A stretch of DNA of 64,000 bases, from assembly GCA_015178975.1 (NCBI GenBank), contig WHVD01000005.1, positions 310,001 through 374,000 on the forward strand. The letters run 5' to 3'. This document shows, in pieces, positions 25,069 to 35,910 of this stretch (position 1 is its first letter; every line of letters begins with the position of its first letter). This DNA is from Hysterangium stoloniferum (lineage: Eukaryota > Basidiomycota > Agaricomycetes > Hysterangiales > Hysterangiaceae). The notes under the pieces are model-generated. The model saw only the letters and a list, made by a program, of their open reading frames with translations, did no database searches and was not told where the DNA came from. Both the position numbers and the translations under genes were made by a program.

Positions 25069-25079
25069 AGTCAGAAAAT
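25069..25079 (-). other. Candidate self-priming primer-binding site of gypsy B
   Basis: Two nt downstream of the 5' LTR the element strand reads ATTTTCTGACT. This is the exact complement of AGTCAGAAAAT in the 3' LTR (17483-17493), which lies about 33 nt after the first base of TATATAAA, where the mRNA should start. No tRNA-type TGG site is present. This matches the self-priming arrangement known for fission yeast Tf1. Confidence 0.6.
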
Positions 25080-25081
25080 AC

Positions 25082-25921
25082 TGTTAGGATACACACACAG
25101 GCCGGGTTTCCGGAGAAACCCGTGGGATATCCAGTAGGACTTGGCTTCAGCTTATAGGCTGCACCCTCGCTAGATCGTGTTGTCCAATTTCAAACGGACG
25201 GACGGGGATCCCAGGGAGTCCGGGTGGGGTTCGTGGGTTGTAGGTTGTAAGTTGGAGGTCATGGGTCGTAGGTCGGAGGTCGTGGGTCATGAGTTGAGTT
25301 GGTTGAGAGAGGTAGATGCGCTGGAGCCCGTGGGCTCCGACTAGTGCGAGCGATGTGAATCGAGTAAGGTTTTAGAGCGGAAAATATTATTTGATTACTG
25401 GGGGGAATCTAAGCTAACTTTCTGACTGGATTGTATGTACAACATCTGCCAGTTTATATAGACCATGGAGTGAATGACATACCAAATCCAGTAATGGTGA
25501 AATGAAACTAACAAAACATGAAACGGGAATAGTAAACACCAAATTGGTGTTAGGAACGGAACGGAACGGAGCGGAGTCCGAATCGTGACAAAGCATAACC
25601 CATAACGGGAAACGGAGCGGCAGCGGAGTCCTAAATTGTGACAGGTCATTTGACTAAAACGGGAATGGGGCTCGATTAGAGTGGTGACGGGATTCTAAGC
25701 GGGGTCCAGTGACAGGTGCATGGGACGAAGACAGACATAGACAGAGACGGAGTCCGGGGGAAGTCCGGTGACTGATATGTGTCATATTGAGGTTGAACGT
25801 AACTAGTCTTGATGTAACGGAGTCCGGGCGGGAAATCCTATAAACAGACGATTGGTGCTTGTAGCGCGTGGGGGCGTACGGGTTAGTGCCTGGAGTCCAG
25901 CGGGATTGTCCGGTCGTAACA
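25082..25921 (-). repeat. 5' LTR of gypsy B element
   Basis: 840 bp; TATATAAA on the element strand at 25451-25458. The predicted mRNA start copy here reads AGTCAGAAAGT, one transition away from the 3' LTR. Confidence 0.95.
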
Positions 25922-26116
25922 CAGCCTATAAGCTGAAGCCAAGTCCTACTGGATATCCTGTGGGTTTCTCTGGAAACCCGTTATGTATGTAGCCTAACAG
26001 ACCCTGACATCAGTGCCTCAGACTATGGAGCTACCACCTCAGGACCCTGACACCTTGTTTATGTTGTTATCCCTGTCTTCCAGACTCTGCAACTTGTTTG
26101 TATCCTTGTAACCCTC

Positions 26117-27327
26117 TGTCACGAACGTACAAACTCAAATTTCAATAATATTCAATTTAATATTTCTTTGACATTTCTTCGACTTTCCTTCAACTTTCCG
26201 ACTCAATTTCTGACTCGACTATTCTTTGACAATATCTTCAACAATCTCGAATATCTTCGACTTGTCTCAGGTTGATGTCATTGATGATTTCACTTTGATA
26301 TCATATTATCATCATAGGTAAATGATATATAGTATATAAGGGCAATGATAGGAACAAAGGAAGTCAGTCAGAAAACCTGTATTATATTATATTATTACTG
26401 TATTATATAATCGTCGAACTTTTTCCTAGCCTTTCTTCGACTTATTTATTCGTGAGCCTCTGTGTCCTATCTTTGCCTCACGCTTTATCAACAGGACGAA
26501 TTAATACTTTGTCAAATGAGGCATCTTTATTCGATATTGTTGAATATTCTTCGATTGTTTATTCGACTTTATTGAGTAAAATTCGATTTGTGACAGATTA
26601 TTCTTCAATAAAGTCAAATAATATTCTACTAATCAAATTCGAAAGCCTCATTCGATGAAGTATATATTCGCCCTGTCAATGAAGAGGCTATTACCAGTCG
26701 CAAGAACTCACGGAAGTATTTGTCAAAGAAGTTACGACAAGATAGATTACTAATATCACTAATTTACAGATATTTCGACTGACTTCCCTCACTCCTTTCG
26801 TAGCCCTTTTATGCTTTTCATCGTATCATTATGACTATGTTATGAACTAATTATGAAATCATACATGACATCAAAATGAGACATGTCGAAAGAGATTTGA
26901 TGGTGTTGAATAATGTTCGTGTTAGAGTATGATATTACAGCTCTCACATAGTATATGATGTTCCCTATATTTTTCTGATATTTGTAGTATTTTTCCCAGC
27001 ACTGTAGGTGCAGTATTGAGTGAGTTACCTAGTAAGGTAACTGATGTATAGGTGCTTAGGTAAGCACCCTGTAGCATACTCCGCTGTGGGTGTGGGAAAG
27101 TCTCCTTAGTGTTTACTTTCCTCACACTCACAGGTATGTAGTTATTTCACAGTTGAATACATTTAGTGTTTACTTTCCTCACACTCACAGGGTGTTTGTT
27201 AAGAGTTATTCAACTGTTTCAACAGTTCGGTTTTGTCGAGTTGAATTCAATAGGTCGAAGAATTGTTGAAAGTTACCTTTGAATGTTTGTGACAATATTG
27301 TGACATGTGACAGTTGTGACAGTGACA
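26117..27327 (+). mobile_element. Solo LTR, family F, 1211 bp, with CCCTC target duplication
   Basis: Starts TGTCACGAACG and ends CAGTGACA, with CCCTC at 26112-26116 and 27328-27332. AT-rich, with a TATATAAG box near 26335. A 27-bp segment (TAGTGTTTACTTTCCTCACA...) occurs twice, near 27109 and 27163. Orientation is uncertain because no internal region remains. Confidence 0.85.
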
Positions 27328-27522
27328 CCCTCTGGCACCCCAACATTGGAGCCTCTGGAACATGGTACCACCACCTCAGCATCCTGAAACCTAGAATACC
27401 CCTTTAGGCATTCTGTTTTATCTCCATTCTTATGCTCTCCCTTCATCCATTCTATGTGTAAATGTTATTTGCCACCTCACACCTTTTCAGAATACTTTCC
27501 TGTTAAAGGTATAGAAAAGAAT

Positions 27523-27600
27523 TGACCCAGCCTGGGATTGAAACAGGACCTCCTGGCTTTATACATATGCAGGTACTCTTAACCATTGAGCTACTGGACC
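27523..27600 (-). tRNA. tRNA-like gene inside LTR A, copy 2
   Basis: Same cloverleaf as copy 1 but 78 nt: a few extra bases in the anticodon loop and a base lost in the T arm (GTTTCAATC). Decayed relative to the copies at 7-81 and 29301-29375. Confidence 0.45.
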
Positions 27601-27670
27601 TATGTATAGTCTAGTATTATGTATATGATGGATTATACATATATACATATATATATGGACTTATGATGCC

Positions 27671-28440
27671 TGTTACGACCAGAATTCCCACCAGACTCCG
27701 AGCACTAACTTATATGCACCCGTGCCCTATACGCACCAATTGTCAGTTTACTGGAATTCCCGCCGGACTCCATACGTTCAGACTTGTCCACATTCGACTT
27801 TGTTACATCCCGTATCAGTCACCAGAATACCCACCAGACTCCATCCCTGTCTATATCTGACCTTGTCCCATGCATCAGTCACCGGACCCCACTCAGAAAA
27901 CCCATCATCCCTCTAACTGAGCCCATTCCCATTGTAGTCAAATGACCTGTCATGATTCAGACTCCACTCCATCCCGTTCTGTTCCTAACACCAAATTTGG
28001 TGTTTACTTATCTTGTTTTATGTTTGCTAGTTTTGTTTTCATTATTACTGGATTTGGTATGTTATTCATTCCACAGTCTATATAGTCTGGCAGATGTTGT
28101 ACATACAATCCAGTCAGAAAATCAGCTTAAATTCTCCCTAGTAATCTAGTACATTTTCCACTCTAAACTCCTCTTTGAATTACACCGCTCTCACTAGTCA
28201 GAGCCCACCAGCTCCAATGCATCTATCACTCAACCTCCGACTTATTTATCTCGACTCCCCAACCTCTCGACCCACAACCCCTCAACCCACAAACTCTGCC
28301 CAGACTCCCCAGGACTCCCATCTGCCTATTTGAAATTGGACAACATGATCTCACGAGGGCGCAGCCTATAAGCTGAAGCCAAGTCCTACTGGATTTCCCA
28401 TAGGTTTCTCTGGAAACCCTCCGTGTACGCACCCTTAACA
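27671..28440 (+). mobile_element. Solo LTR, family B, with ATGCC target duplication
   Basis: A 770-bp diverged copy of the gypsy B LTR, starting TGTTACGACC and ending CCTTAACA. ATGCC flanks it at 27666-27670 and 28441-28445. It lies within LTR A copy 2. Confidence 0.92.
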
Positions 28441-28544
28441 ATGCCAACTTGTGCTCTTGTAACAGTTTATATAACTGATGGCAAACCTGGGTCTTATAAC
28501 AACAGTCTGTCACATATAGATATTGTATTTTCCCATTTCTAATA

Positions 28545-28737
28545 CTTCCCCTGAAATCAATATCTAGTCCATACCCCACACAGCACATGAAGCTGAATGG
28601 GGCCCATAACCTGTTAAATGTGACCTGTGACTTAGTAAGCTGTGACACAGTGACACATTGAAGTCTGAGGAAAGTTGTTACTATTCAAGTCACTAACTAC
28701 AAGCTTATATATGTTATACATCAGTTAGCTTGTCAGC
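28545..28737 (-). mobile_element. Internal 3' fragment of LTR A element, minus-strand copy
   Basis: About 190 bp matching, in reverse, the segment 28965-29146: polypurine tract, GGTTATGGGCCCC, CTTTCCTCAGACTT and CATATATAAGCTTG. No coding domain remains. Confidence 0.6.
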
Positions 28738-28784
28738 TGTCTGTTAAAACTGCCTCCACTGTCTCCAAAACCTTCTGGAACCTT

Positions 28785-28964
28785 CTAGAAGCTTCTAGAA
28801 CCTTCCAGCATGTTCCAGGGTATTCCCAGTTCATTTCCCATGACAGCTGTCAATCAGCTGTCACTTTGTATTCCAGCTGTCAATCAGCTGTCAGTTTCCA
28901 TTCAAGCTGTCAATCAGCTGTCACTTATGACAGCTGTCAACCAGCTGTCACTTATGACAGCTGA
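28785..28964. repeat. Tandem array of CAGCTGTCA units between inverted arms
   Basis: Repeated CAGCTGTCAATCAGCTGTCA motifs (4-5 degenerate copies, roughly 30 bp spacing) follow a block of TTCTAGAA/TTCCAG-rich sequence. The unit is itself near-palindromic. Not CRISPR-like: spacers are not unique and the units are imperfect. Confidence 0.65.
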
Positions 28965-29146
28965 CAAGCCTACTGATGTATAACATATATAAGCTTGTAG
29001 TTAGTGACCTGAATAGTAACAACTTTCCTCAGACTTGTGTGTGTCACGTGTCACAGTAAGTCACAGGTCACTTTTAACAGGTTATGGGCCCCGTTCAGCT
29101 TCATCTGCTGCGTAGGGTATAGACTAGATATTGATTTCAGGGGAAG
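28965..29146 (+). mobile_element. Internal 3' fragment of LTR A element, plus-strand copy
   Basis: Mirror of 28545-28737, ending in the polypurine tract CAGGGGAAG at about 29138-29146 directly before LTR A copy 3. Confidence 0.65.
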
Positions 29147-29397
29147 TGTTAGAAATGGGAAAATACAATATCTATATGTGACAGACTGTTATAAGACCCA
29201 GGCTTGCCATCAGTTATATAAACTGTTATAAGAGCACAAGTTGGCATCACAAGTCCTTATATATATGTATATATAATCCATCATATAATACTAGACTATA
29301 GGTCCAGTAGCTCAGTGGTTAAGAGCACCTGCATATAAAGCCAGGAGGTCCTTGGTTCAATCCCAGGCTGGGTCAATTCTTTTCTATGCCTTTAACA
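29147..29397 (+). mobile_element. LTR A copy 3 (complete, 251 bp), 3' LTR with tRNA gene
   Basis: Begins TGTTAGAAATGGG after a polypurine tract and ends CCTTTAACA. This is the best-preserved copy and defines the family. The coding part of the element is absent upstream, so the superfamily cannot be decided; the polypurine tract and TGTTA..TAACA ends would suit Ty1/copia. Confidence 0.8.
29301..29375 (+). tRNA. tRNA-like gene inside LTR A, copy 3
   Basis: 75-nt cloverleaf: acceptor GGTCCAG/CTGGGTC (7 bp with two G-U pairs), D stem GCTC/GAGC, T stem CTTGG/CCAGG with loop TTCAATC, discriminator A. A TTTT pol III terminator follows at 29380-29383. The anticodon stem pairs 5 bp only with a bulged C, and the loop reads ATATAAA. 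The isotype is therefore unclear. Confidence 0.65.
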
Positions 29398-29499
29398 CTG
29401 TCATGGGAAATGAATCTAAGAATACTCTGGAACATGCTAGAAGGTTCTAGATGTTAAGTAGAAGACAAGATTTCGGAAGGGTAGAGTCTGCTTGCGAAG

Positions 29500-29523
29500 C
29501 TCAGTGAGTGAGTGAGTGAGTAA
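29500..29523. repeat. GAGT microsatellite
   Basis: About five tandem GAGT units (AGTGAGTGAGTGAGTGAGT), close to the 5' end of the next gypsy element. Confidence 0.7.
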
Positions 29524-29540
29524 ACTTCACTATATATTAT

Positions 29541-30179
29541 TGTGAAGGGTATGCATATATCATGATTGGACTGTGGAATAATACATATATTATAGTATTT
29601 TATTATTTAGTTCTTACTCTTTTTCCCTAACTCTCTATATCTTTCGAGCATACCCGTATTTCTTAGTTCGAAGTCTTGTGTATATCTATGGGCACTCTCG
29701 GCGCTAAATCTTAGACATCTTTCACCCAGCAGACACCACCTCGTAAACGACCCAGATGTCGAATAGCGAGAGGTGTCAAGGGTAACATATAAGCTACCTA
29801 TAAGGGTAGCATTCTCTAGTCTCCTGACATACTTTGGACTTGAACCGCGAAGGTCGAGTTCCACTCTAAAGTCTTTGCACTCGTCAACGCTATAGTCGAC
29901 TCGCACTATTATCTCTTTACTTCAGATATTTGGCTTCTCGTTGATTATCTATTTACATTTAGCTACGAGTTGCACCATAAAGGTCAACTCTTCGTTCTCT
30001 CATTCTAGCCATCAAGAGCAACTGTACAGTTGCTCTTGTGACGTGTAGTGTGTCTCCTTGCTAGTACTGTCAGTCTAGCAATCTACAGTATTGAACTGAA
30101 CGGTCAATACTTTCTAATAGTAGTTGAATAAACACTATTCTTCGTATATTGAGCGGTAGGAATTTAACAACTTTTCACA
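29541..30179 (+). repeat. 5' LTR of gypsy G element
   Basis: 639 bp, TGTGAAGGG to CTTTTCACA, same length as the 3' LTR. A possible primer-binding site starting TGGTGATCC follows 1 nt downstream (30181). Confidence 0.92.
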
Positions 30180-30255
30180 GTGGTGATCCGGGCCGGACCG
30201 TTCTTTTCCTACGAGGAAAAACTTATTATTTGACTACTAAGACCTGAACACGCAA

Positions 30256-32798
30256 ATGACTACGGGCAAGAATCAAACATCTAGGCCTTCATCAACGCTG
30301 AGTAGCTCCATGCCTCGTCAAAAATCTTCTAACCTAGAACCACCTGGTAACGTCACCCTGAGGAAGTCTTCGTCGACTTTTCAAGGATCAGCTCCTCCGG
30401 AGGATTCCCCCGGAGTAGTAGCTGGATCATCTACGAACATTCCCTAGCTTCCTCAAGGATCAGCTCCTCCAGAGGATTCCCCCGGAGTAGTAGCTGGATC
30501 GTCAACGAACATTCCCCCCGATCCACCTGAGGAACGCTCATCACTCGAGCAGTTGGACACCCCTGGAGTTAACGTTGAGCCTAATCGAGCACCCATGCCT
30601 GTTCTCAGATTCCCTCTGAGACAGGTCATCCTTAAGCAGTTCCTCGGAGGTCATATGGTTTACGCCCAGCCCATCGACTACAAATGGGATATGTACTACA
30701 CCGATCGAATCCCCGAGGATCAGGTTACCCCCTTTGTGGAGGAGTACAGTATGGATTACCCTATTTTACCGGAGACTGTAGCAGTCTGGTTAGGGTGTTA
30801 TCAAGCGATTTTATCGGCGCGGGATTTATTCACGTGACCAGGGAACCTTGAGGATTTGACCCAATCGATTCCTGAATGGTCGAACGAGGTGACAACCACT
30901 ATGGAAGGAGGAAGAAGAATTCTCAAGCGGGAGGTGTTTTCTCTGTTCCTTGAAGCACTTCGTACGCATGATGATGTGTTGCAGATCCTGCATGTCCTGC
31001 TTAGCGGAGATCATGTTGTGCCTAAGGTTGACTACCAGTACATGTACATCCGTATGTTGGAGGAGTCTCTCAATGGAGTCACGCCAAATCTGTCGCTGGC
31101 ATACCTCACTTTAAGGGGTCGGTTGAAGCGAAATCAAAGAAGACTTGATAAGATGGTTTTAGAGGTACTCCTCCCCTATAACGACTCGATCCAGGTCCCT
31201 GATTCGCCTATCTCCACGACCAATTCGTTCGTTCACAACTTAAACGGGTCCCCTGATACTCGTTTTCTGCATTCTCTCAACCGTCCCATAATATTGGAGG
31301 ATTTTCCACTGGACTTGAGGACGCAGGTGATAGAACACCTTCAGGAGAAGAGGATTGAGGTCTGCACTCCCTTCCATCAACCCCAGCCACGTCGACTTCT
31401 GAACACGACAGAGATCGAGAGACAAATCGCGATGGAACCGGGCCTAACATCTCTCCAGGGAGATCACCGCTCTTGCGTCGCATTTGAGAGAGTCTCCAAC
31501 AGCCCTAACTTCAGGAATGAAGTGACCACTCTCAGAAACCGATCAGTCGCCAACAAGGGTCGACCGTCCTTCTCCACGGCATTCACTGAGGGCATAGCTG
31601 GCCCAGTTGCTGGTCGAGGATCGCTTAATTCAGACGGTCCCCGCCATTCTCTACCGATCGCTTCAAACCCTTTCTTGCCATCAGGAGGACCCCTAGTGAT
31701 TCATCCGGGAGTTTGAATACTTCAAACCGGGGAGGGAACTCAGGACGTGGGGAGCACCACAATGGAGTGCCTAATACCCCTTTTCGAACTCCGATGTGGT
31801 CTCGACTTATTGATGACTTACCTAAGGACAAGAAGGTCACTCTTAACACCAACGACCTTAAGATCAAATGGTCTGATCTCCCTGAATACGACGGAGCGCA
31901 ATCCCAGGCCCTGGACTATATCATGGACATCATGAGTCTCGTGGAGATATCAGACTCTATGAGTGCGATCTTAGGAGTTGCTCTGCCAAGACGACTCACG
32001 GGGCACGCTAAGGTCTGGTGGAGCACCTTAGACCGTGAGCATCGTACTGAATTCAGTCAATCTCATGGGTCGTTTCTTTGGGGTATCGTCGAAGGATTGC
32101 TTGGAACTCGTTGGCGTGAATCCTTAGCCTTAGAATGGGAAGCTATGAAATTTCGACAGGCTGGTCACGATCGTGAGACACCCATCCACTATATCCAATG
32201 GAGAGTTAAACTTTATCGTTTCCTGTACAGGTTCCACCAGGACAGAGGGGATGAGACACGCAGACTCATTCTCATGCTGCCTACGGAATGGCTCTACCTT
32301 CTTCAAGGACAACCCATCGATGATATCATGAGTTTACAGACTTATGCTAATAACCTGCAAGAAGCTCTGATTAACGCTTGGGTCCAAACACACCGGGAAC
32401 ATTACAGGTTCCAGAAACCGCGCGTAATGTTATCGGAGGGTCAAGAATTGGATTTTAGAGTCACCGGCGACTCCTCTTCACCTAACCATATTCTCGTTAG
32501 TGAGACTAACGAGAGAGGCTCGATGAGAAGGACCGTTCCGGACGTCACTGATCCAAAACAGGGAAAGCGTCACGGAAAAATGTTCTTCAAGAGGAGTAAC
32601 AAGAGGAGTTCGGTCAAACCCACCAAGGAATGTTGGATATGCAGAAGCCCGGAGCATTTTAAAATAGATTGCCCCCACGTGGGCAAGATGTCTCATTATG
32701 TCTCTATCAATAAATGCTCTGCACAGGATATGTCGGAGGAAACTGAGGAGCAAGGTTATATGAGGCAGTTCATGGACTATCTATACGAGGACAAGTAA
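30256..32798 (+). pseudogene. Gag of gypsy G (stops and frameshifts)
   Basis: Segments 30256-30447, 30553-30837, 30856-31716 and 31713-32798. An N-terminal Ser/Pro-rich part contains a tandem duplication of about 80 bp (30392-30515), the first copy ending in TAG. The capsid-like region is at 31850-32400 (HAKVWWSTLDREH; METHOD by layout: helical, upstream of the knuckle). One CCHC zinc knuckle, CWICRSPEHFKIDC, is at about 32629. TGA at 30835 follows ACG and probably replaces CGA. Confidence 0.8.
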
Positions 32799-32815
32799 AT
32801 AGCTCTGATGATGAA

Positions 32816-34970
32816 TTGACCATTGTTCCCATTTATACACCCCAAGTCAGAGACGACTCAGTAAGAGAAGGAGATCGAATGACCGGCAAAACTCTTTCAT
32901 CTGAGGTCTACGTATCCATACTCGCTGCAGATTTTTTCGAAAAGGGAGATTGGTTGAGCGCACACCGGCAGGACCTTGAAGGCCTGACCGAGAACCACTG
33001 TCAGATTCAGAATTATGATGAGCAAATCAACTCGGACTCGCTCTGTTTACCTGGAGCTGACATTGACACATTCCCGTTTGATCCTGGAAACCCCCCCGAC
33101 TTACTACCGTATGATGACTCAGATTCGGAGGATGGTGATAGCGATCCAGCCGTGGATTCCTCCTCAAAACATATTCCTTGTCGAAGTGAACGCAGGAATG
33201 TAAGCCTGTCCCTGCGCAAGGAAAGTAGGAGGCCTAGAATCCAATACCCTCGTCCCAGTAGATTGATGAAGGAGGATATTACAATCCTTTATCGAAAACG
33301 GGATCCCCCCAGTGGCTACTCTAGCATAGGAGTTGCAGCACTCCATGTTTTCGGTCATGTAGGAAATCCCGATTCACCCAAACGCGTTAAGGTTAGAATG
33401 GACACGGGAGCGGATCTTTCCCTTATATCGGAGGAATTCTACAAGGGGCTGCAGGGCCAGTATAAGTTGAAACAGGGACTCAAGTTACGTCTAATCCAGC
33501 TCATGGGTAATGCCAAGGTCATAGGATACATTAATATTCCTATTTACCTGGAGGACGACAGTGGCATTTTACTGAAATTCGCGGCAGAAACTTATGTTGT
33601 CAGAGGAATGACGGTACCAATTCTTTTAGGAGAAGATTTCCATGTTAACTATGAAATTAATACCCTAAGAGATCAGCCATTGGGATCTAGGCTTATTCTC
33701 CCGGGACGACAGGGTTTTATTCCAGCCAGTTCTGATAAGGAACCTCAACATTTGACCTTCACCGTCAACAAGGCCCCTTTCGGAAAGCCTCTGAAGGAGC
33801 GATCCAAACTCACCTCTCTCCCCGATAAAGGCATGCGTACTGAAAGAGTCGCGCGAGTCTTGGAAGACTGCACCATTGAGCCAGAGTCAGCCAGATTAGT
33901 GCCTATTTTCGTTGAGGACCTGATAGGCGAGGAGTGGATTGTTGAAGGAATTGTATTACAAAATGAGGACGGCTCCATATTAGCCACCCCAATCACGGCA
34001 ATTTCAAGGAATAGCGCGTCAGTACCTTTGGCCAACCCGTCGTTAACCCCTAAGATTATCCGACGTGGGGAAACAATCGGGATAATTCACGACCCCGCTC
34101 ATTGGGCTCATAAGCCCAAGTCACTTAAGGAGAAGGATTTAATGGTAGCCGGCGCGACCAAGATTGCACACCTTATTGAAAGTCTCTCTCAACTTGAGGA
34201 GGACCGTCAATCTGCTTCAGAAAGGCCTAAGCCACCTGTTGAACCAGAGATTATGGACGATTTCGAACCGCCCGGTCCCAAAATGGCCACGGTGGCTGAT
34301 AATGAGAAATTGGCCTCAGAAGATCTCCACAAGCTGGTTAACCTGGGACCAGATATACCAACGGAGATTCTGCCACGTCTCAGATCAGTTTTGACTGAGA
34401 ACGTTAAGGCTTTCGGAGTCGATGGACATTTAGGGCAAGTGGAATGCAGAGTCCCTATCCCTTTGAAAGAGGGCGCCCAGCCCATTTCCATGCCTATGTT
34501 CCCCTCTTCCCCTGCCAATCGGAGAGTTATAGACGAGCAAATGGATACCTGGTTTGAACAGGGTGTCATCGAGCCATCTAAAAGTCCATGGGGGGCACCG
34601 GCTTTCGTAGTTTACCGTAATGGTAAACCACGAGTGGTTATCGATTACCGGAAACTCAATCATCTTACTGTTCCAGATGAATTTCCTTTACCACGTCAAT
34701 TGGAGATCATGCAAGCGTTGTCGGGGTTCAAACGTCCTATCTTCTTTCGACGTGTTAGCTGGATTTACTCAATTAGAAATGTTAGAGGATGATAAGCCCA
34801 AAACAGCCTTCAGATCTCACAGAGGGCTGTGGCAATTTAAAAGGAATGCCATGTTGGGCTTAGAAACGGTCCCTCCACTGTTTCAGCGCGTTATGCAAAC
34901 AGTTTTAGCATCCCTATTTATGGATCTTTTGTTTGGTTTACATCGACGACATAGTAATATTCTCTAAAAA
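32816..34970 (+). pseudogene. Protease and reverse transcriptase of gypsy G (frameshifted)
   Basis: Protease active site RMDTGADLSLIS at about 33398. RT starts with VIEPSKSPWGAPAFVVYRNGK and VVIDYRKLN. It is broken near 34745, resumes as FTQLEMLEDDKPKTAF, then is broken again before the catalytic YIDDIVIFS at about 34940. Related to but clearly distinct from gypsy B. Confidence 0.85.
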
Positions 34971-35890
34971 TTGGGACGATCATCTGCTTCACCTAAATCA
35001 GGTGCTCGGCGCTATTGCTTCGGCCGGCATCACTCTCTCCCCCAAGAAATGTTTTATCGGATATAATTTGATCTTGTTGTTGGGTCATAAGGTATCCAGG
35101 TTGGGTTTCTCGACTCATCAAGAGAAAGTTTGCAGCTATATTGGAACTGGCCCCACCTACTAAGGTTTCCGAACTGCAACGGTTCCTTGGGATGGTCCTT
35201 TATTTTTCGGCATACATACCATTCTATTCTTGGCTGGTGTCTCCTTTATTCTCACTCCTGAAGAAGGGAACACCCTGGGCATGGACCGCTGAACATGTCA
35301 GAGCTTATGAGGATGTTAAAGCCACGCTAGGATCAGCACCAGTGCTGGGACATCCAGTAAGCGGGATGCCCTATCAGCTATATACGGACGCTTTGGATTT
35401 TGCCTTAGGCTGTTGTCTCCAACAAGTCCAGAAAATGGCTTTAGGAGACTTAATAGACATTAAGATCCACGCCCAAGCCAAACTGGCTTTCGACCATGTG
35501 CAGGACGTGCCATCCTTTGTTCATCAGTATAAAACCAAACAGCCGGAGATTGAGTGGTCAGACTCATGGGGATCCACTTTCGAGGAGACTGAGGTTACTG
35601 TTGAGCAAGTCATTGCATACTGGAGTCGCACGCTGAAAAACACTGAACGTAACTATTCCACTACTGAACGGGAAGCGTTAGCAGCAAAGGAAGGACTAGT
35701 TCATTTTCAACCCTTCATTGAAGGTGAACATGTTCTACTCATTACGGACCATGCAGCTCTGCAATGGGCTAGATCGTATGAGAACACTAATCATCGACTA
35801 GCCGCATGGGGGGCGATATACGCTGCATTTCCAGGTCTCGAGATCTTACACCGAGCAGGAAGAGTTCACAGCAACGTGGACCCACTGTGA
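34933..35890 (+). pseudogene. RT thumb and RNase H of gypsy G (frameshifted)
   Basis: YIDDIVIFSKNWDDHLLHL, then ELQRFLGMVLYFSAYIP, then RNase H (YTDALDFALGCCLQQ; NYSTTEREALAAKEGL; LLITDHAALQW; HRAGRVHSNVDPL). Compared with gypsy B it has an insert of about 70 residues between the first and second RNase H motifs. Confidence 0.82.
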
Positions 35891-35910
35891 CTCCCTCGAG
35901 TACCAGCTTT

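Larger units (their letters stand above)
17148..25921 (-). mobile_element. Full-length Ty3/gypsy chromovirus, family B (8.77 kb)
   Basis: Two 840-bp LTRs in the same orientation bracket gag, protease, RT, RNase H, integrase and a chromodomain on the minus strand. The 5-bp duplication CAGCC lies at 17143-17147 and 25922-25926, so both ends are intact. A polypurine tract (minus strand AAAGGGAGGATAC) abuts the 3' LTR at 17988-18000. The gag start region is interrupted by a later solo LTR (24055-24680), and pol has at least two 1-nt frameshifts (near 22300 and 21165) plus in-frame TGA codons, so this copy is probably not autonomous. It also carries an opposite-strand gene at 18198-19206. Confidence 0.96.
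16394..26004 (+). mobile_element. Solo LTR, family B, split by a full-length element of the same family
   Basis: Left part 16399-17147, right part 25922-25999; together about 822 bp after removing the inner target duplication. The LTR starts TGTTACAACTGG and ends CCTAACA, and is bordered by the 5-bp duplication GACCC at 16394-16398 and 26000-26004. It matches the LTRs at 17148-17987 and 25082-25921 in reverse orientation and the solo LTR at 27671-28440 in the same orientation. No internal sequence of this outer element remains. Confidence 0.92.
27501..28544 (-). mobile_element. LTR A copy 2 with tRNA gene, split by a solo LTR B
   Basis: The minus-strand LTR from 28544 back to 27501 is interrupted at 27671-28440. 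Next to its start on the right is a polypurine tract (minus strand CAGGGGAAG, 28545-28553) and about 190 bp of internal sequence, so this is a 3' LTR of a minus-strand element whose coding part is gone. Confidence 0.8.

Noticed and set aside
28785-28964. Possible CRISPR-like array
   Set aside because: Eukaryotic context; units are degenerate and palindromic, and spacers are repeats themselves.
28965-29403. Longer LTR with TGACAG..CTGTCA ends around LTR A copy 3
   Set aside because: Copies 1 and 2 share only TGTTAG..TAACA as both ends, and a polypurine tract lies at that boundary, so the shorter LTR is preferred.
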